Counted from the stretch's first letter, positions 16,437-24,849 are shown. The stretch: DNA of 64,000 nucleotides from Eilatimonas milleporae (GCF_003688555.1 NZ_REFR01000010.1:62001-126000), one strand, 5' to 3'. The notes: generated from the sequence alone by a model not told the origin. Numbers and translations are program-made.

Positions 16437-16568
16437 TTAGGCCGCGTCGATGGTGGCGCGGGCGTCCTCCAGAAGGTCGCGTATGGATTGCCGCTCTTGC
16501 ACGGTATTTTCGCGCGGGTAGGGCCGACAGTGTTCGGTTTCTCTTGATAACGCAAATGCGAGTCACTA
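16437..16568 (-). pseudogene. Possible remnant of a minus-strand gene (C-terminal tail)
   Basis: On minus, an open frame of about 43 codons ends at 16437 and its last part reads PYPRENTVQERQSIRDLLEDARATIDAA. That is an ordinary-looking amphipathic protein tail with good codon use, but there is no start codon of note. A stop in the same frame lies just upstream, close to where the AT-rich promoter of the Ni-SOD operon begins. It could be the end of a gene truncated when the Ni-SOD operon arrived, or chance. Confidence 0.25.
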
Positions 16569-16587
16569 TTATATTTGGCGCATTGCG
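16551..16587. promoter_or_regulatory. Candidate promoter/operator of the Ni-SOD operon
   Basis: This AT-rich stretch in otherwise GC-rich DNA contains CGCAAATGCG (16551-16560) and CGCATTGCG (16579-16587) as an imperfect inverted repeat around an AT-rich core with TATTATATTTGG. It lies 60-96 bp upstream of the first gene. Ni-SOD genes in other bacteria are controlled by metal regulators (Nur), so a nickel-responsive site here is plausible, but the match is not to any defined box. Confidence 0.35.
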
Positions 16588-16646
16588 GGTCAGTTCGATC
16601 CCCCCCTCTTTCCGGATGTATCCCGGATATGACATGGAGCCATCAC

Positions 16647-16862
16647 ATGCGCGTTTTTCAGACAGTTCTGAGCTGCGGCCTTTTGGCGGCGTTCGCATCG
16701 CCGGTCTCGGCCCATATTGACGGAACGGCTCATTCCCATTCGTATGATTGGGTCACGGTCGTTGCACTGGCCGCATCGGCGGTCTGTCTCGTCATTCTGT
16801 TGCGCCGCCGGGTGAAACGGATCGTCGGGCCGTCCGATCATCGCAGGCACGACCGGCCATGA
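16647..16862 (+). CDS. Small exported/membrane-anchored His-rich protein, first gene of Ni-SOD operon
   Basis: A 71-residue protein. Residues 1-22 form a signal peptide (VFQTVLSCGLLAAFASPVSA). The predicted mature N-terminus is HIDGTAHSHSYDW, with three His spaced as H-x6-H-x-H. One membrane helix follows (VTVVALAASAVCLVILL), then a basic cytosolic tail (RRRVKRIVG ... DHRRHDRP) holding two more His. A ribosome site (GGAG) sits 8 bases before ATG 16647. The stop overlaps the next start (ATGA). I do not recognise the family. The His-rich periplasmic head and the operon suggest nickel binding or delivery, loosely recalling the tiny CbtB/HupE-associated metal proteins, but this is inference. Confidence 0.72.
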   Translation: MRVFQTVLSCGLLAAFASPVSAHIDGTAHSHSYDWVTVVALAASAVCLVILLRRRVKRIVGPSDHRRHDRP

Positions 16863-17395
16863 ACAGCGCGCCCGGTTTTTTCAGCCAGGCCACCGGCGCC
16901 GCCCGCGCCGACACGGTGCTTCACCGGGACTGGCATCATCTGACCCGTTTTGCCAACCAGCTGTTCGACGTGGGACGCTTCCATGAAGCGGTCTCCTATT
17001 ACGGCGAGGCATTCGAAGAGGCCCGAAAGCGTCACTGCGATGCCGCGCTGACAGGGGAACGGGCCACCGACGCGGCCCCCCGCATCATTGTTTCAGCCGC
17101 GAACATGGCGCGCAATTATGAGGAACTCGGCCAGCTGGACGTGGCGGCCCAGGTCCTGCAAGACGTTGCGCGGGACTTTCTGGCCGTTTTCAAATCCGGA
17201 ACCTGCGCGGTCGAATACCGCGAAGCCTGCCTTGGACATTTGCCCAAACTGACGCTGGAACTGGTCGGGCGCCGCACCAGTTCCCAGGCCCTGATCGATA
17301 TCAGCACCAGACTGGTCGCGGCGCTCAAGGAAAGCGCTGAAACTCTGCTGACTTCTGAAATGACACACACCTCAGGGAGACATTGGCAATGCTGA
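16859..17395 (+). CDS. TPR-like helical protein, second gene of Ni-SOD operon, unknown function
   Basis: A 178-residue soluble protein with no signal peptide. FANQLFDVGRFHEAVSYYGEAFEEAR and AANMARNYEELGQLDVAAQVLQDVARDF look like two tetratricopeptide-type helical hairpins (about residues 28-53 and 78-105), and the remainder is also helical. ATG 16859 overlaps the preceding stop, and its own stop lies 7 bp inside sodN, so the proteins are likely made in fixed proportion. TPR folds mediate protein-protein contact, so an adaptor or chaperone for the Ni-SOD precursor or the SodX protease is a reasonable guess. No catalytic or metal motif is seen. Confidence 0.75.
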   Translation: MNSAPGFFSQATGAARADTVLHRDWHHLTRFANQLFDVGRFHEAVSYYGEAFEEARKRHCDAALTGERATDAAPRIIVSAANMARNYEELGQLDVAAQVLQDVARDFLAVFKSGTCAVEYREACLGHLPKLTLELVGRRTSSQALIDISTRLVAALKESAETLLTSEMTHTSGRHWQC

Positions 17396-17886
17396 CGACC
17401 TTATTGCGGGGACTTGACAGGATCGGATGGGTCGGCGAGGCCGGCGCTCACTGCGATGTTCCCTGCGGCATCTATGATACCGGTCCGGCCCTGGTCGCCT
17501 CGGTCTCCGTCGTTCGTCTGATGGACATCCTCAACGACAGCGCCAATGAGGACGAGATTGCGCTGACCAATCTGCGCAGCCGCGCCATCGCCGAAAAGGA
17601 AAAACAGGCCGAACTTGTCAAGCATGAGATCCGCATCATCTGGGGCGACTATTTCAAGCCGCCGCTCGTGGAAAAATACCCCCAGATCCATGGGCTTGTG
17701 CATTCCATCATGCTGAAGGGCAGTGCCTGCAAGCAGGACGTCCACCGCGAGGACGGTCTCGCCCTTGTCGATCTGGTCAATCAGTTCGCCGAGATATTCT
17801 GGGACAGCAAGGGGGTCAAACATGCCCGCGGCATCTGCCCCTATCCCCCGGCGATCGAGGTTGTGTATCCCGTCCTGTCCGCATGA
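17389..17886 (+). CDS. sodN: Nickel superoxide dismutase precursor
   Basis: A 165-residue precursor. The nickel hook HCDVPCGIY begins at residue 21: His21, Cys22 and Cys26 (His1, Cys2, Cys6 of the mature enzyme) are the ligands, and Tyr29 is the conserved second-sphere residue. The SDYFKPP-like core appears as WGDYFKPPLVEKYPQIHGLV. Ni-SOD disproportionates superoxide once a protease has removed the leader to free the N-terminal His. The leader here is 20 residues ending in AGA and is not a Sec/Tat signal, so the enzyme is probably cytosolic. After the usual end (IFWDSK) there is an extra tail of about 23 residues with CPYPPAIEVVYP. Its start overlaps the TPR-like gene and its stop overlaps sodX. 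Confidence 0.95.
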   Translation: MLTTLLRGLDRIGWVGEAGAHCDVPCGIYDTGPALVASVSVVRLMDILNDSANEDEIALTNLRSRAIAEKEKQAELVKHEIRIIWGDYFKPPLVEKYPQIHGLVHSIMLKGSACKQDVHREDGLALVDLVNQFAEIFWDSKGVKHARGICPYPPAIEVVYPVLSA

Positions 17887-18197
17887 TGTTCGGCTGGACG
17901 CTCATCCGTATCCGGGGCCGGTCCATGGCCCCGGTGCTCCCGCATGGGAGTTATGCGCTTTTCCGTGCGAAGCGGACTGTCCGCACGGGTGACATCGTGC
18001 TCGCCGACCACCCCGTTCTGGGGCCGATTGTCAAATCGGTCCGCCGCCAAACCCCGGCGGGATATATCCTTGAGGGACGGTCCCCGGCGTCGATCGGGTC
18101 TGCGGCCCTCGGCGTGATCCCTCGTGACGGGATTATCGGGGTCCTGGTCATGGCCCACACCCCGCCGCGCCGCGCACCGGACAGGCGCACCGCATAA
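17883..18197 (+). CDS. sodX: Nickel-type superoxide dismutase maturation protease
   Basis: A 104-residue S26-type (signal-peptidase-like) serine protease. RGRSMAPVL carries the nucleophile Ser14, and GPIVKSVRR supplies the general-base Lys51. GDIVLADHP is the conserved strand between them. There is no membrane helix, as expected for the soluble SodX family that trims the SodN leader to expose the nickel-binding His. ATG 17883 overlaps the sodN stop (ATGA), which couples protease and substrate synthesis. The C-terminal tail is basic and proline-rich (TPPRRAPDRR). Confidence 0.92.
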   Translation: MMFGWTLIRIRGRSMAPVLPHGSYALFRAKRTVRTGDIVLADHPVLGPIVKSVRRQTPAGYILEGRSPASIGSAALGVIPRDGIIGVLVMAHTPPRRAPDRRTA

Positions 18198-18268
18198 GGG
18201 TACTCATACCGGAACTTGGCCCATGCCCGGCCCATACCCCTTGTCTGACAGGCGGTACCGACCCGCGC

Positions 18269-19153
18269 TCAGTCCTTCAGCGCCGCCTTGGCCTCAGGTT
18301 GCAGGCGCAGCAGGCTTTCCTGCGCGGCGGAGGCGATCAGCAGTCCGTCGCGCCGGTACATGGCGCCGCGTGCCAGCCCCAGCGCCCCGCCGGACCAGTA
18401 GCCCTCGGTCTTGTAATAGGTCCAGTCGTCGACGCGGAAATCGCGGGCATGGAACCACAGGCTGTGGTCCAGGCTGGCCACCGTGCGCAGGCGCTTGTCG
18501 CGCGGGATCATCGCATGGGGGCGCAGGTTGGAGGACAGAAAGGCGAAATCGGACACATAGGCCAGCAGCCGGGCGTGCAGGTCCGGGTCGTCGCTGGTCA
18601 CCTCCTCCTTGGCTTTCAGCCAATAGCCGGTGACCGGGTCTTTCGGCTGCATGTCCATCAGGTCCATCCGGTCGATCGACCGCATTTCGAACGGCATATA
18701 GGGCACCGTCTTCGGCTCCTTGCCGAACGCCCGCAGGGTCTTGGCGTAATAGGCCTCGTCATCGTCCAGGGCGTCCGGCGTCGCCACGTCCGGCATGTCG
18801 ATCTGGTGCGACAGGCCGTCTTCGACCACATGATACGACAGGGCGATGGTGAAAATCGCCTCGCCGTCCTGTATGGCCACCACCCGGCGGGTGCAGAAAC
18901 TGCGCCCGTCGCGGATCGGGTCCACGTCATAAAGGATCGGCCGGTCCGCCTTGCCCGGACGCAGGAAATAACTGTGCAGCGAGTGCAGGCGGTAGTCCGC
19001 CGCCACCGTGTGATGGGCGGCCTCCATCGCCTGGGCCACCACATGGCCGCCGAAAACATGGCCGTTGGGCCACTGGTTGGGGGTGCCGCGAAACAGCAAA
19101 CGGTCCAGACGCTCGACGGTCAGCTCGTCGAGGAAATCGGAAAAACGGCTCAT
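18269..19153 (-). CDS. tesB: Acyl-CoA thioesterase II (TesB family)
   Basis: A 294-residue double-hotdog protein. The first hotdog shows NQWPNGHVFGGHVVAQAM and LHSYFLRPGKADRPILYDV, and the second LAYVSDFAFLSS, ASLDHSLWFHA and YYKTEGYWSGGALGLARGAMY. The Asp of YVSDF, Ser of LDHSLWFH and Gln of AAQESLL occupy the positions of the TesB catalytic triad. It hydrolyses medium/long acyl-CoA to free acid and CoA, which releases CoA during beta-oxidation of awkward substrates. The ATG at 19153 has an AGAGAAAAGAG site upstream on minus. It converges with the Ni-SOD operon and is on the same strand as the class II aldolase. Confidence 0.9.
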   Translation of the reverse strand: MSRFSDFLDELTVERLDRLLFRGTPNQWPNGHVFGGHVVAQAMEAAHHTVAADYRLHSLHSYFLRPGKADRPILYDVDPIRDGRSFCTRRVVAIQDGEAIFTIALSYHVVEDGLSHQIDMPDVATPDALDDDEAYYAKTLRAFGKEPKTVPYMPFEMRSIDRMDLMDMQPKDPVTGYWLKAKEEVTSDDPDLHARLLAYVSDFAFLSSNLRPHAMIPRDKRLRTVASLDHSLWFHARDFRVDDWTYYKTEGYWSGGALGLARGAMYRRDGLLIASAAQESLLRLQPEAKAALKD

Positions 19154-19291
19154 GGATACTCTTTTCTCTGTGTGTTGGCCCAAATCAAAACGCGGTATCG
19201 GCAGTGCGAAACGGTACGGAAAAACGCGGGTCGTCAAAGGGGCGGGGCATGGTGCGCCCCGCCGGGCAAGGGTGGGCGGGGGCCGCCCGGC

Positions 19292-20083
19292 TCATGCCCG
19301 GAAACCCGGATCCATCCTGTCCAGTTTTCTCAACAGGGCCGGCCACACCAGCAGGTCGGCACCGTTGGCGCCGGCCACCGCGCGCAGGTCGCGCAACGTG
19401 TTGTCGATGGCTTCCCGCGGCGGCATGTGCAGTTTGCCGGCCGCCTCGCTCAAAATCTGGATTTTGCAGGCGCGCTCCAGGAAATACATGGCCTCGAACG
19501 CCTTGGCGATGGAACGGCCCACCGTCAGCGTGCCGTGATTGCGCAGGATCAGCGCCTGCTTGTCGCCCATGTCGGCCACCAGCCGTTCCTTTTCGTCGTC
19601 GCGCACGGCCAGGCCCTCAAATTCGTGATAGGCCGTCAGCGCCCACGGGAAAATCGCCGACTGGCAGGTCGGCTTCAGTCCGCCCTCCAGATTGGACACG
19701 GCGATGCCGTAATCCGTGTGCAGGTGCATGACGCACATGGCGTCCTCGCGTGCGGCGTGCAGGGCGCTGTGGATCACGAACCCCGCCTTGTTGGCGATAA
19801 AGGGTGTGTCCATCAGGATATTGCCCTCCAGGTCCACCTTCACCAGGCTGGACGCGGTGATCTCCTCGAACAAAAGGCCCAGCGGGTTCATCAGGAAATG
19901 ATGGTCGCTGTTCGGCACCCGCGCGGAAATATGGGTGTAAATCAGGTCGTCCCAGCCATAATGGGCGGCCAGCCGGTAGGCGGCGGCCAGATTGACGCGG
20001 GTCTCCCATTCCTCGGCCGACACCCGGTCCCTGACGGACTCGATGTTCAGCTCTTTCAGTGCCATGTCTTCCGGTAAGGCCAT
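19292..20083 (-). CDS. Class II aldolase/adducin-family protein
   Basis: A 263-residue protein. The zinc-site His pairs of the fuculose-aldolase fold are visible in MHLHTDYG and RNHGTL, with the early DLIYTHISARVP segment and the Glu-containing FEEIT stretch. Members split aldol substrates or act as decarboxylases or structural proteins, and this branch often lies beside acyl-CoA genes with unknown substrate. ATG 20083 is preferred over 20101 because GAGGGAGAG is ideally spaced before it. It is divergent from the acyl-CoA dehydrogenase pair across a 353-bp gap and 138 bp upstream of tesB on the same strand. Confidence 0.82.
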   Translation of the reverse strand: MALPEDMALKELNIESVRDRVSAEEWETRVNLAAAYRLAAHYGWDDLIYTHISARVPNSDHHFLMNPLGLLFEEITASSLVKVDLEGNILMDTPFIANKAGFVIHSALHAAREDAMCVMHLHTDYGIAVSNLEGGLKPTCQSAIFPWALTAYHEFEGLAVRDDEKERLVADMGDKQALILRNHGTLTVGRSIAKAFEAMYFLERACKIQILSEAAGKLHMPPREAIDNTLRDLRAVAGANGADLLVWPALLRKLDRMDPGFRA

Positions 20084-20435
20084 GATGCCGCTCTCCCTCA
20101 TGTGAAACCGTGTGTCGAAACCGCATGATCAGGGCGATGCCCGCTCTTGCATCCCGCGCCGCGTCCCTCTCTCGCGGGGCGGTTGCCGCGTGCGGTGCAG
20201 CCATATCTTGCACCGAACCGTGCCGCGCCACCTGTGATAGCGGTAGCGATAATTGCGGTCCCATGCAAACTTTGCTTGATCGCCGTGCTCAGCGCCTTAA
20301 ACATAATATGTGGACTGGCGAGTCTCAAAAACATTTCTCAATCTTGCCGATCTCGGGGCAGGGTGGGACAGGATTTTCGTGTTTCGCCGGATGAGGGATT
20401 TTTATCAGTTTATTTTTTGAGGGGAGTGGACGCTC
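20084..20435. other. Divergent regulatory gap, aldolase / acyl-CoA dehydrogenase
   Basis: This 352-bp region separates two diverging units and holds no convincing gene. The part from 20215 to 20420 is richer in A+T than its surroundings and should contain both promoters. A weak dyad CTGTGATAGCGGTAGCG is visible near 20230, but no clear operator. Confidence 0.55.
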
Positions 20436-21608
20436 ATGACCGATTTGGACGCCTTTCGCGCCGAGACGCGCGCCTGGCTGGAAGAAAACTGCCCGGCCGG
20501 CATGCGCACGCCGATCACCAGCGACAGCGACATCTGCTGGGGCGGGCGCAATTTCACCTTCCAGTCCGAGGACCAGAAGGTGTGGATGCAGCGCATGGCC
20601 GCCCGTGGCTGGACCGTGCCCGCCTGGCCCAAGGCGTACGGCGGCGGCGGCCTGGATAAGGCACAGGCCAAAATCCTCGCCGACGAAATGAAGCGCATCG
20701 GCGCCCGCGCGCCGCTCAATTCCTTCGGCATCTGGATGCTGGGCCCGGCGCTGCTGGAATTCGGCACCGAGGAACAGAAGCGTCACTATCTGCCGCCCAT
20801 CGCGCGCGGCGAAATCCGCTGGTGTCAGGGCTATTCCGAACCCAATGCCGGGTCCGACCTCGCCAGCCTGATGACAAAGGCCGAGGACAAGGGCGACCAT
20901 TATCTCGTCAACGGGCAAAAGGTATGGACATCCTACGCCGATCAGGCCGACTGGATTTTCTGTCTCGTGCGCACCGACTTCGACGCGCCCAAGCATGAAG
21001 GCATCAGCTTCCTGCTGTTCGATATGGAAAGCCCCGGCGTCAGCACCAAGCCGATCAAGCTGATCTCCGGCAATTCCCCCTTCTGCGAAACCTTTTTCGA
21101 CGATGTGACCGTGCCGAAGGAAAACATCGTCGGCGAACCGGGCAAGGGCTGGACCATCGCCAAATATCTCCTCACCCACGAACGCGCCATGATCGGCGAC
21201 ATGGGCGCGCCCGAACCCCTGTCGGCCATCGCCCGCGACAAGCTCGGCGTGGACGCGGACGGCCACCTGGATGACGGGGCGCTGCGCACCGACATCGCCG
21301 CCCATGAAATTGACGCGGCCGCCTTCCTGTTCACCATGCAGCGCGCCACGGACGAGGCCAAGGCCGGCGCCAGCCTGGGGGCGTTTTCCTCCATGTTGAA
21401 ATATTACGGAACCGAATTGAACAAGACGCGCCATGAGCTGATCGTCAAAACCCACGGCTCCGAAGGGCTGGAATGGGAAGGCCAGTTTTCCGGCGACGGC
21501 AAGGTGGCGCGCGACTGGCTGCGCACCAAGGCCAACTCGATCGAGGGCGGCACCAGCGAGGTGCAGCTCAACATCGTCTCCAAACGTATTCTCGGACTGC
21601 CGGCATAA
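20436..21608 (+). CDS. Acyl-CoA dehydrogenase, heterotetramer-type subunit
   Basis: A 390-residue flavoprotein of the acyl-CoA dehydrogenase fold. CQGYSEPNAGSDLASL is the flavin/substrate loop, GQKVWTSYADQADW the middle beta domain, and LRTKANSIEGGTSEVQLNIVSKRILG the C-terminal helices. Where medium-chain enzymes carry the catalytic YEG, this protein reads IEGG, a pattern seen in the alpha-type subunits of alpha2beta2 dehydrogenases from steroid and other bulky-substrate pathways. GAGGGGAG lies about 8 bases before ATG 20436. A second dehydrogenase follows, and the two probably work together, introducing a 2,3 double bond into an acyl-CoA. Confidence 0.87.
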   Translation: MTDLDAFRAETRAWLEENCPAGMRTPITSDSDICWGGRNFTFQSEDQKVWMQRMAARGWTVPAWPKAYGGGGLDKAQAKILADEMKRIGARAPLNSFGIWMLGPALLEFGTEEQKRHYLPPIARGEIRWCQGYSEPNAGSDLASLMTKAEDKGDHYLVNGQKVWTSYADQADWIFCLVRTDFDAPKHEGISFLLFDMESPGVSTKPIKLISGNSPFCETFFDDVTVPKENIVGEPGKGWTIAKYLLTHERAMIGDMGAPEPLSAIARDKLGVDADGHLDDGALRTDIAAHEIDAAAFLFTMQRATDEAKAGASLGAFSSMLKYYGTELNKTRHELIVKTHGSEGLEWEGQFSGDGKVARDWLRTKANSIEGGTSEVQLNIVSKRILGLPA

Positions 21609-21686
21609 CCGCCGGCGGTCTTTCATTTCTGAATTTTGTTTTCAGGGCGCGCATCCCGGTCGCAGGGACCGGCCGCGCCCGCCTGA

Positions 21687-21731
21687 CACACGATAATATG
21701 GCACGCGATAATATGACACGCGACACCATAC
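21687..21731 (+). repeat. Three 15-bp tandem repeats between two dehydrogenase genes
   Basis: CACACGATAATATGG, CACGCGATAATATGA and a diverged CACGCGACACCATAC lie end to end, just before the ribosome site of the second acyl-CoA dehydrogenase. This stretch is AT-richer than its surroundings. Confidence 0.75.
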
Positions 21732-21747
21732 ACGGGGGAGTGATTTC

Positions 21748-22902
21748 ATGGCGCTGGTACTGACCGAAGAACAGCAGCTTCTCAAGGACTCGGCGGACGG
21801 GTTTTTCACCGACAAGGCGCCGGTGGCCCAATTGCGCCGCCTGCGCGACGACAAGGACGAAACCGGCTATGACACCGGCCTGTGGCGCGACATGGCCGAA
21901 ATGGGCTTCGCCGGCCTGCTCGTCGGCGAGGATCACGGCGGCACCGGCTTCGGCCATGTGGGTGCCGGCATCGTGGCCGAAGCCATGGCGCGCACCCTGG
22001 CGGCTTCGCCCTTCATGGCCAGCGCGGTGACCGCCGCCGGCCTCATCGACACCCTGGCCTCCGACGCGGTCAAGGCCGATCTGCTGGCGAAAATCGCCGG
22101 CGGCGACACTGTCATCAGCCCCGCGCTCGATGAAAAAAGCCGCCACGATCTGACCGCCACCGCCACCCGCGCCGCCAAAAACGCAAGCGGTAACACAGAT
22201 GGGGACACCTACACACTCACCGGTGCCAAGACCTTTGTCCCCGACGGTCATGTGGCCGACCATTTTCTGGTGCTGGCCCGCACCGACGGCACCCCCGGCG
22301 ATACGGCGGGTCTCAGCCTGTTTCTGGTGGACAAGGGCACGCCCGGCCTTATCGTCGACCGCACCGTCATGGCCGACAGCCGCAACTGGGCCAAGCTGAC
22401 TCTGGAAGGCGTCCAGCTTCCCGCCGACCGCCTGATCGGCACGGAAGGCGACGCCTTTGACGGTGTCGACGCCGCGCTTGACCGGGCGCGCATCATCTAT
22501 GCCGCCGAACTGCTCGGCATCGCCCAGGTCTGTCTGGACACCACGGTGGACTATCTGAAGGACCGCAAGCAGTTCGGCGTCGCCATCGGCACCTTCCAGG
22601 GCCTGCAACACCGCCTCGCCCATCTGTACAGCGAGGTCGAGACGGCGCGCTCCGCCATCCTCAAGGGCCTTCAGGCCGCCGACAAGGGCGGCAGCCTCGC
22701 CTGGTTCGCCTCGCTGGCCAAGGCCAAGGCGTGCAAGGTGGCCGAGCTTGCCACCAATGAGGCCATTCAGATGCATGGCGGCATCGGCATGACGGACGAA
22801 TACGATATCGGCTTTTACATCAAGCGCGCGCGCACGGTTCAGCAGCTTTACGGCGATTTTTATTTCCATTCGGACCGTTTTGCCCGACAGTCCGGCTACT
22901 GA
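21748..22902 (+). CDS. Acyl-CoA dehydrogenase, partner subunit
   Basis: A 384-residue acyl-CoA dehydrogenase fold. The N-terminal helical domain contains GLLVGEDHGGTGFGHVGAGIVAEAMARTL. The mid-domain is shortened and has lost the usual TEPxAGSD loop. The C-terminal domain keeps KQFGVAIGTFQGLQHRLA and QMHGGIGMTDEYDIGFYIKRA. The eroded flavin loop and its position next to the other dehydrogenase match the second subunit of heteromeric enzymes. It starts 140 bp after the first gene, with the 15-bp repeats between them. CoA ligase and further beta-oxidation genes follow on the same strand. Confidence 0.86.
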   Translation: MALVLTEEQQLLKDSADGFFTDKAPVAQLRRLRDDKDETGYDTGLWRDMAEMGFAGLLVGEDHGGTGFGHVGAGIVAEAMARTLAASPFMASAVTAAGLIDTLASDAVKADLLAKIAGGDTVISPALDEKSRHDLTATATRAAKNASGNTDGDTYTLTGAKTFVPDGHVADHFLVLARTDGTPGDTAGLSLFLVDKGTPGLIVDRTVMADSRNWAKLTLEGVQLPADRLIGTEGDAFDGVDAALDRARIIYAAELLGIAQVCLDTTVDYLKDRKQFGVAIGTFQGLQHRLAHLYSEVETARSAILKGLQAADKGGSLAWFASLAKAKACKVAELATNEAIQMHGGIGMTDEYDIGFYIKRARTVQQLYGDFYFHSDRFARQSGY

Positions 22903-23086
22903 CGGATACGGACAGGGAACCGGGGCGGGCGGATCAGGACCGGCCGGCGTGAAGATTGAGGGACACGCCAGGCCGCCGAACAGACCCCCGCCACATCTGT
23001 GTGCCGCCCCCGTGGCGGCTCCACGGGGCCGGGTCCGTGATGAAGGGGCATCAATTCAGGCGATGATTTAGGGAGGACCCGCCGCA

Positions 23087-24823
23087 ATGCTCGACACGCT
23101 GGATTTACCGCAACTGCCGCCGCACACCCCCATTGACGAGGCCATGCGCTTCATCGTCGACAAGGTGCCCATGTTCGCGACGCAACAGGTCACCGTGAAC
23201 GGGGTGCCCTTTACGGGCTTTGCCCATCAGCCGAACGATGTGCGCGCCCTCTATCCCATGATCGCCGCCCACGGCGACCTGCCGTTTCTGGTGTATGGCG
23301 ACACCCGGCTCAGCTTTGCCGAAACCATCGACCGGGCCAGCCGCCTGGCGCAGGCGCTGGCGGACGATTTCGGGGTGGGACACGGCGACCGGGTCGCGGT
23401 CGCCATGCGCAATTATCCCGAATGGGTCATTGCCTATCTGGCGGTCATGGCCGCCGGCGGTGTCGCCGTGCTGATGAACGCCTGGTGGCAGCCCGAGGAA
23501 CTGGACTGGGCGCTGAAGGATTGCGGCGCCCGTCTCGCCATCGCCGACGGCGAGCGTGCCGCCCGCATGCGGGACAGCATCGCCCCCCTCGGCCTGACGG
23601 TCATCGTTGCCCGTGACACCCTGCCGGACGGGGATGCCTTCCACGCCCTCGACGATGCCATCGCCGGCAAGACCGGCGGTGCCTGGCCCGAGGTGGAGCT
23701 CGCCCCGGATGACGACGCCATGATGCTGTACACGTCCGGCTCCAGCGGCTTCCCCAAGGGGGCGGTGTCCACCCACCGGGCCCTGGTCGCGGCGCTGATG
23801 GCATGGATTGTCGTCGGTCTCGGCTTCCGCGTCCTTGGCCGCGTACCCGACGACCCGGACATGCAGCCGGGGTTGCTGATGGCCATTCCCTTCTTCCACA
23901 TCACCGGCCTCATTCCGGTGATGATGGCCTCTGCCATGGGCGGACGCAAACTGGTCCTCATGCACAAATGGGATGTCGAGGGCGCCTTCCGCATGATCGA
24001 GGCGGAAAAGCTCACCGCCGTCACCGGCGTGCCGACCATGACCTATGAACTGTCCGCCTCCGACCTGCGCCACAAATACGACACGTCCAGCCTGACCGAC
24101 ATGTCCGCCGGCGGCGCGGCCCGGCCCGCCGCCCATGTCCAGCAGATGATGGACGCGTTTGAAAATATCTCCCCCGGCATCGGCTACGGGTTGACGGAAA
24201 CCACCTCCCTCGGTGCCGCCCACTGGGGGCAAAGCTATGTCGACCGCCCCGATACGGTCGGCCGCCCCATGCCGCCGCTGATGCAGATGAAAATCGTCGA
24301 CGATGACGGCAATGAACTGCCGCGGGGCGAACCGGGCGAGGTCCTGGCCAAATGCATCACCAACATGCGCGGCTACTGGAACAACGATCAGGCGACCGCC
24401 GACGCCTTTACCCCGGACGGCTATCTGCGCACCGGCGATGTCGGCTTTTTCGACGCCGACGGCTATCTGCACATTTCCGACCGCAAAAAGGACATTGTCA
24501 TTCGCGGCGGTGAAAACATCAGCACGCTGGAGGTCGAGGGCGCGCTGCACGCGCTGGACGGCGTCGGCGACGTCATGGTCTTCGGCATCAGCGACGAACG
24601 CATGGGCGAATTGCTCGGCGCGGCGGTGACGCGGGACAGCACCGGCGTCTCGGCCGACGACCTGCGCACCCGGCTCAAGGGCCATCTGGCCGATTTCAAA
24701 ATTCCCGAGCATATCTGGCTCGTGGACGCGCCGTTGCCGCGCATTGCCTCGGGCAAGATCGACCGGCGCGGCATCAGGGATCATTACCGCGGTCTTTACG
24801 CGGACGGAGACACCGGCGCGTAA
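23087..24823 (+). CDS. AMP-forming acyl-CoA synthetase
   Basis: A 578-residue member of the adenylate-forming superfamily. The P-loop motif is [17 protein letters not shown], the aromatic/ATP motif is [12 protein letters not shown], the hinge is [34 protein letters not shown], and the catalytic lysine lies in [12 protein letters not shown] near the C-terminus. It activates a carboxylic acid to acyl-AMP and then to acyl-CoA. GGGAGGA precedes ATG 23087. Standing between the heteromeric dehydrogenase pair and the ACAD11-like gene, it is the likely entry enzyme for whatever acid this block degrades. Confidence 0.88.
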   Translation: MLDTLDLPQLPPHTPIDEAMRFIVDKVPMFATQQVTVNGVPFTGFAHQPNDVRALYPMIAAHGDLPFLVYGDTRLSFAETIDRASRLAQALADDFGVGHGDRVAVAMRNYPEWVIAYLAVMAAGGVAVLMNAWWQPEELDWALKDCGARLAIADGERAARMRDSIAPLGLTVIVARDTLPDGDAFHALDDAIAGKTGGAWPEVELAPDDDAMMLYTSGSSGFPKGAVSTHRALVAALMAWIVVGLGFRVLGRVPDDPDMQPGLLMAIPFFHITGLIPVMMASAMGGRKLVLMHKWDVEGAFRMIEAEKLTAVTGVPTMTYELSASDLRHKYDTSSLTDMSAGGAARPAAHVQQMMDAFENISPGIGYGLTETTSLGAAHWGQSYVDRPDTVGRPMPPLMQMKIVDDDGNELPRGEPGEVLAKCITNMRGYWNNDQATADAFTPDGYLRTGDVGFFDADGYLHISDRKKDIVIRGGENISTLEVEGALHALDGVGDVMVFGISDERMGELLGAAVTRDSTGVSADDLRTRLKGHLADFKIPEHIWLVDAPLPRIASGKIDRRGIRDHYRGLYADGDTGA

Positions 24824-24849
24824 GGCACCGGCAACAGGAGGGCACGACA

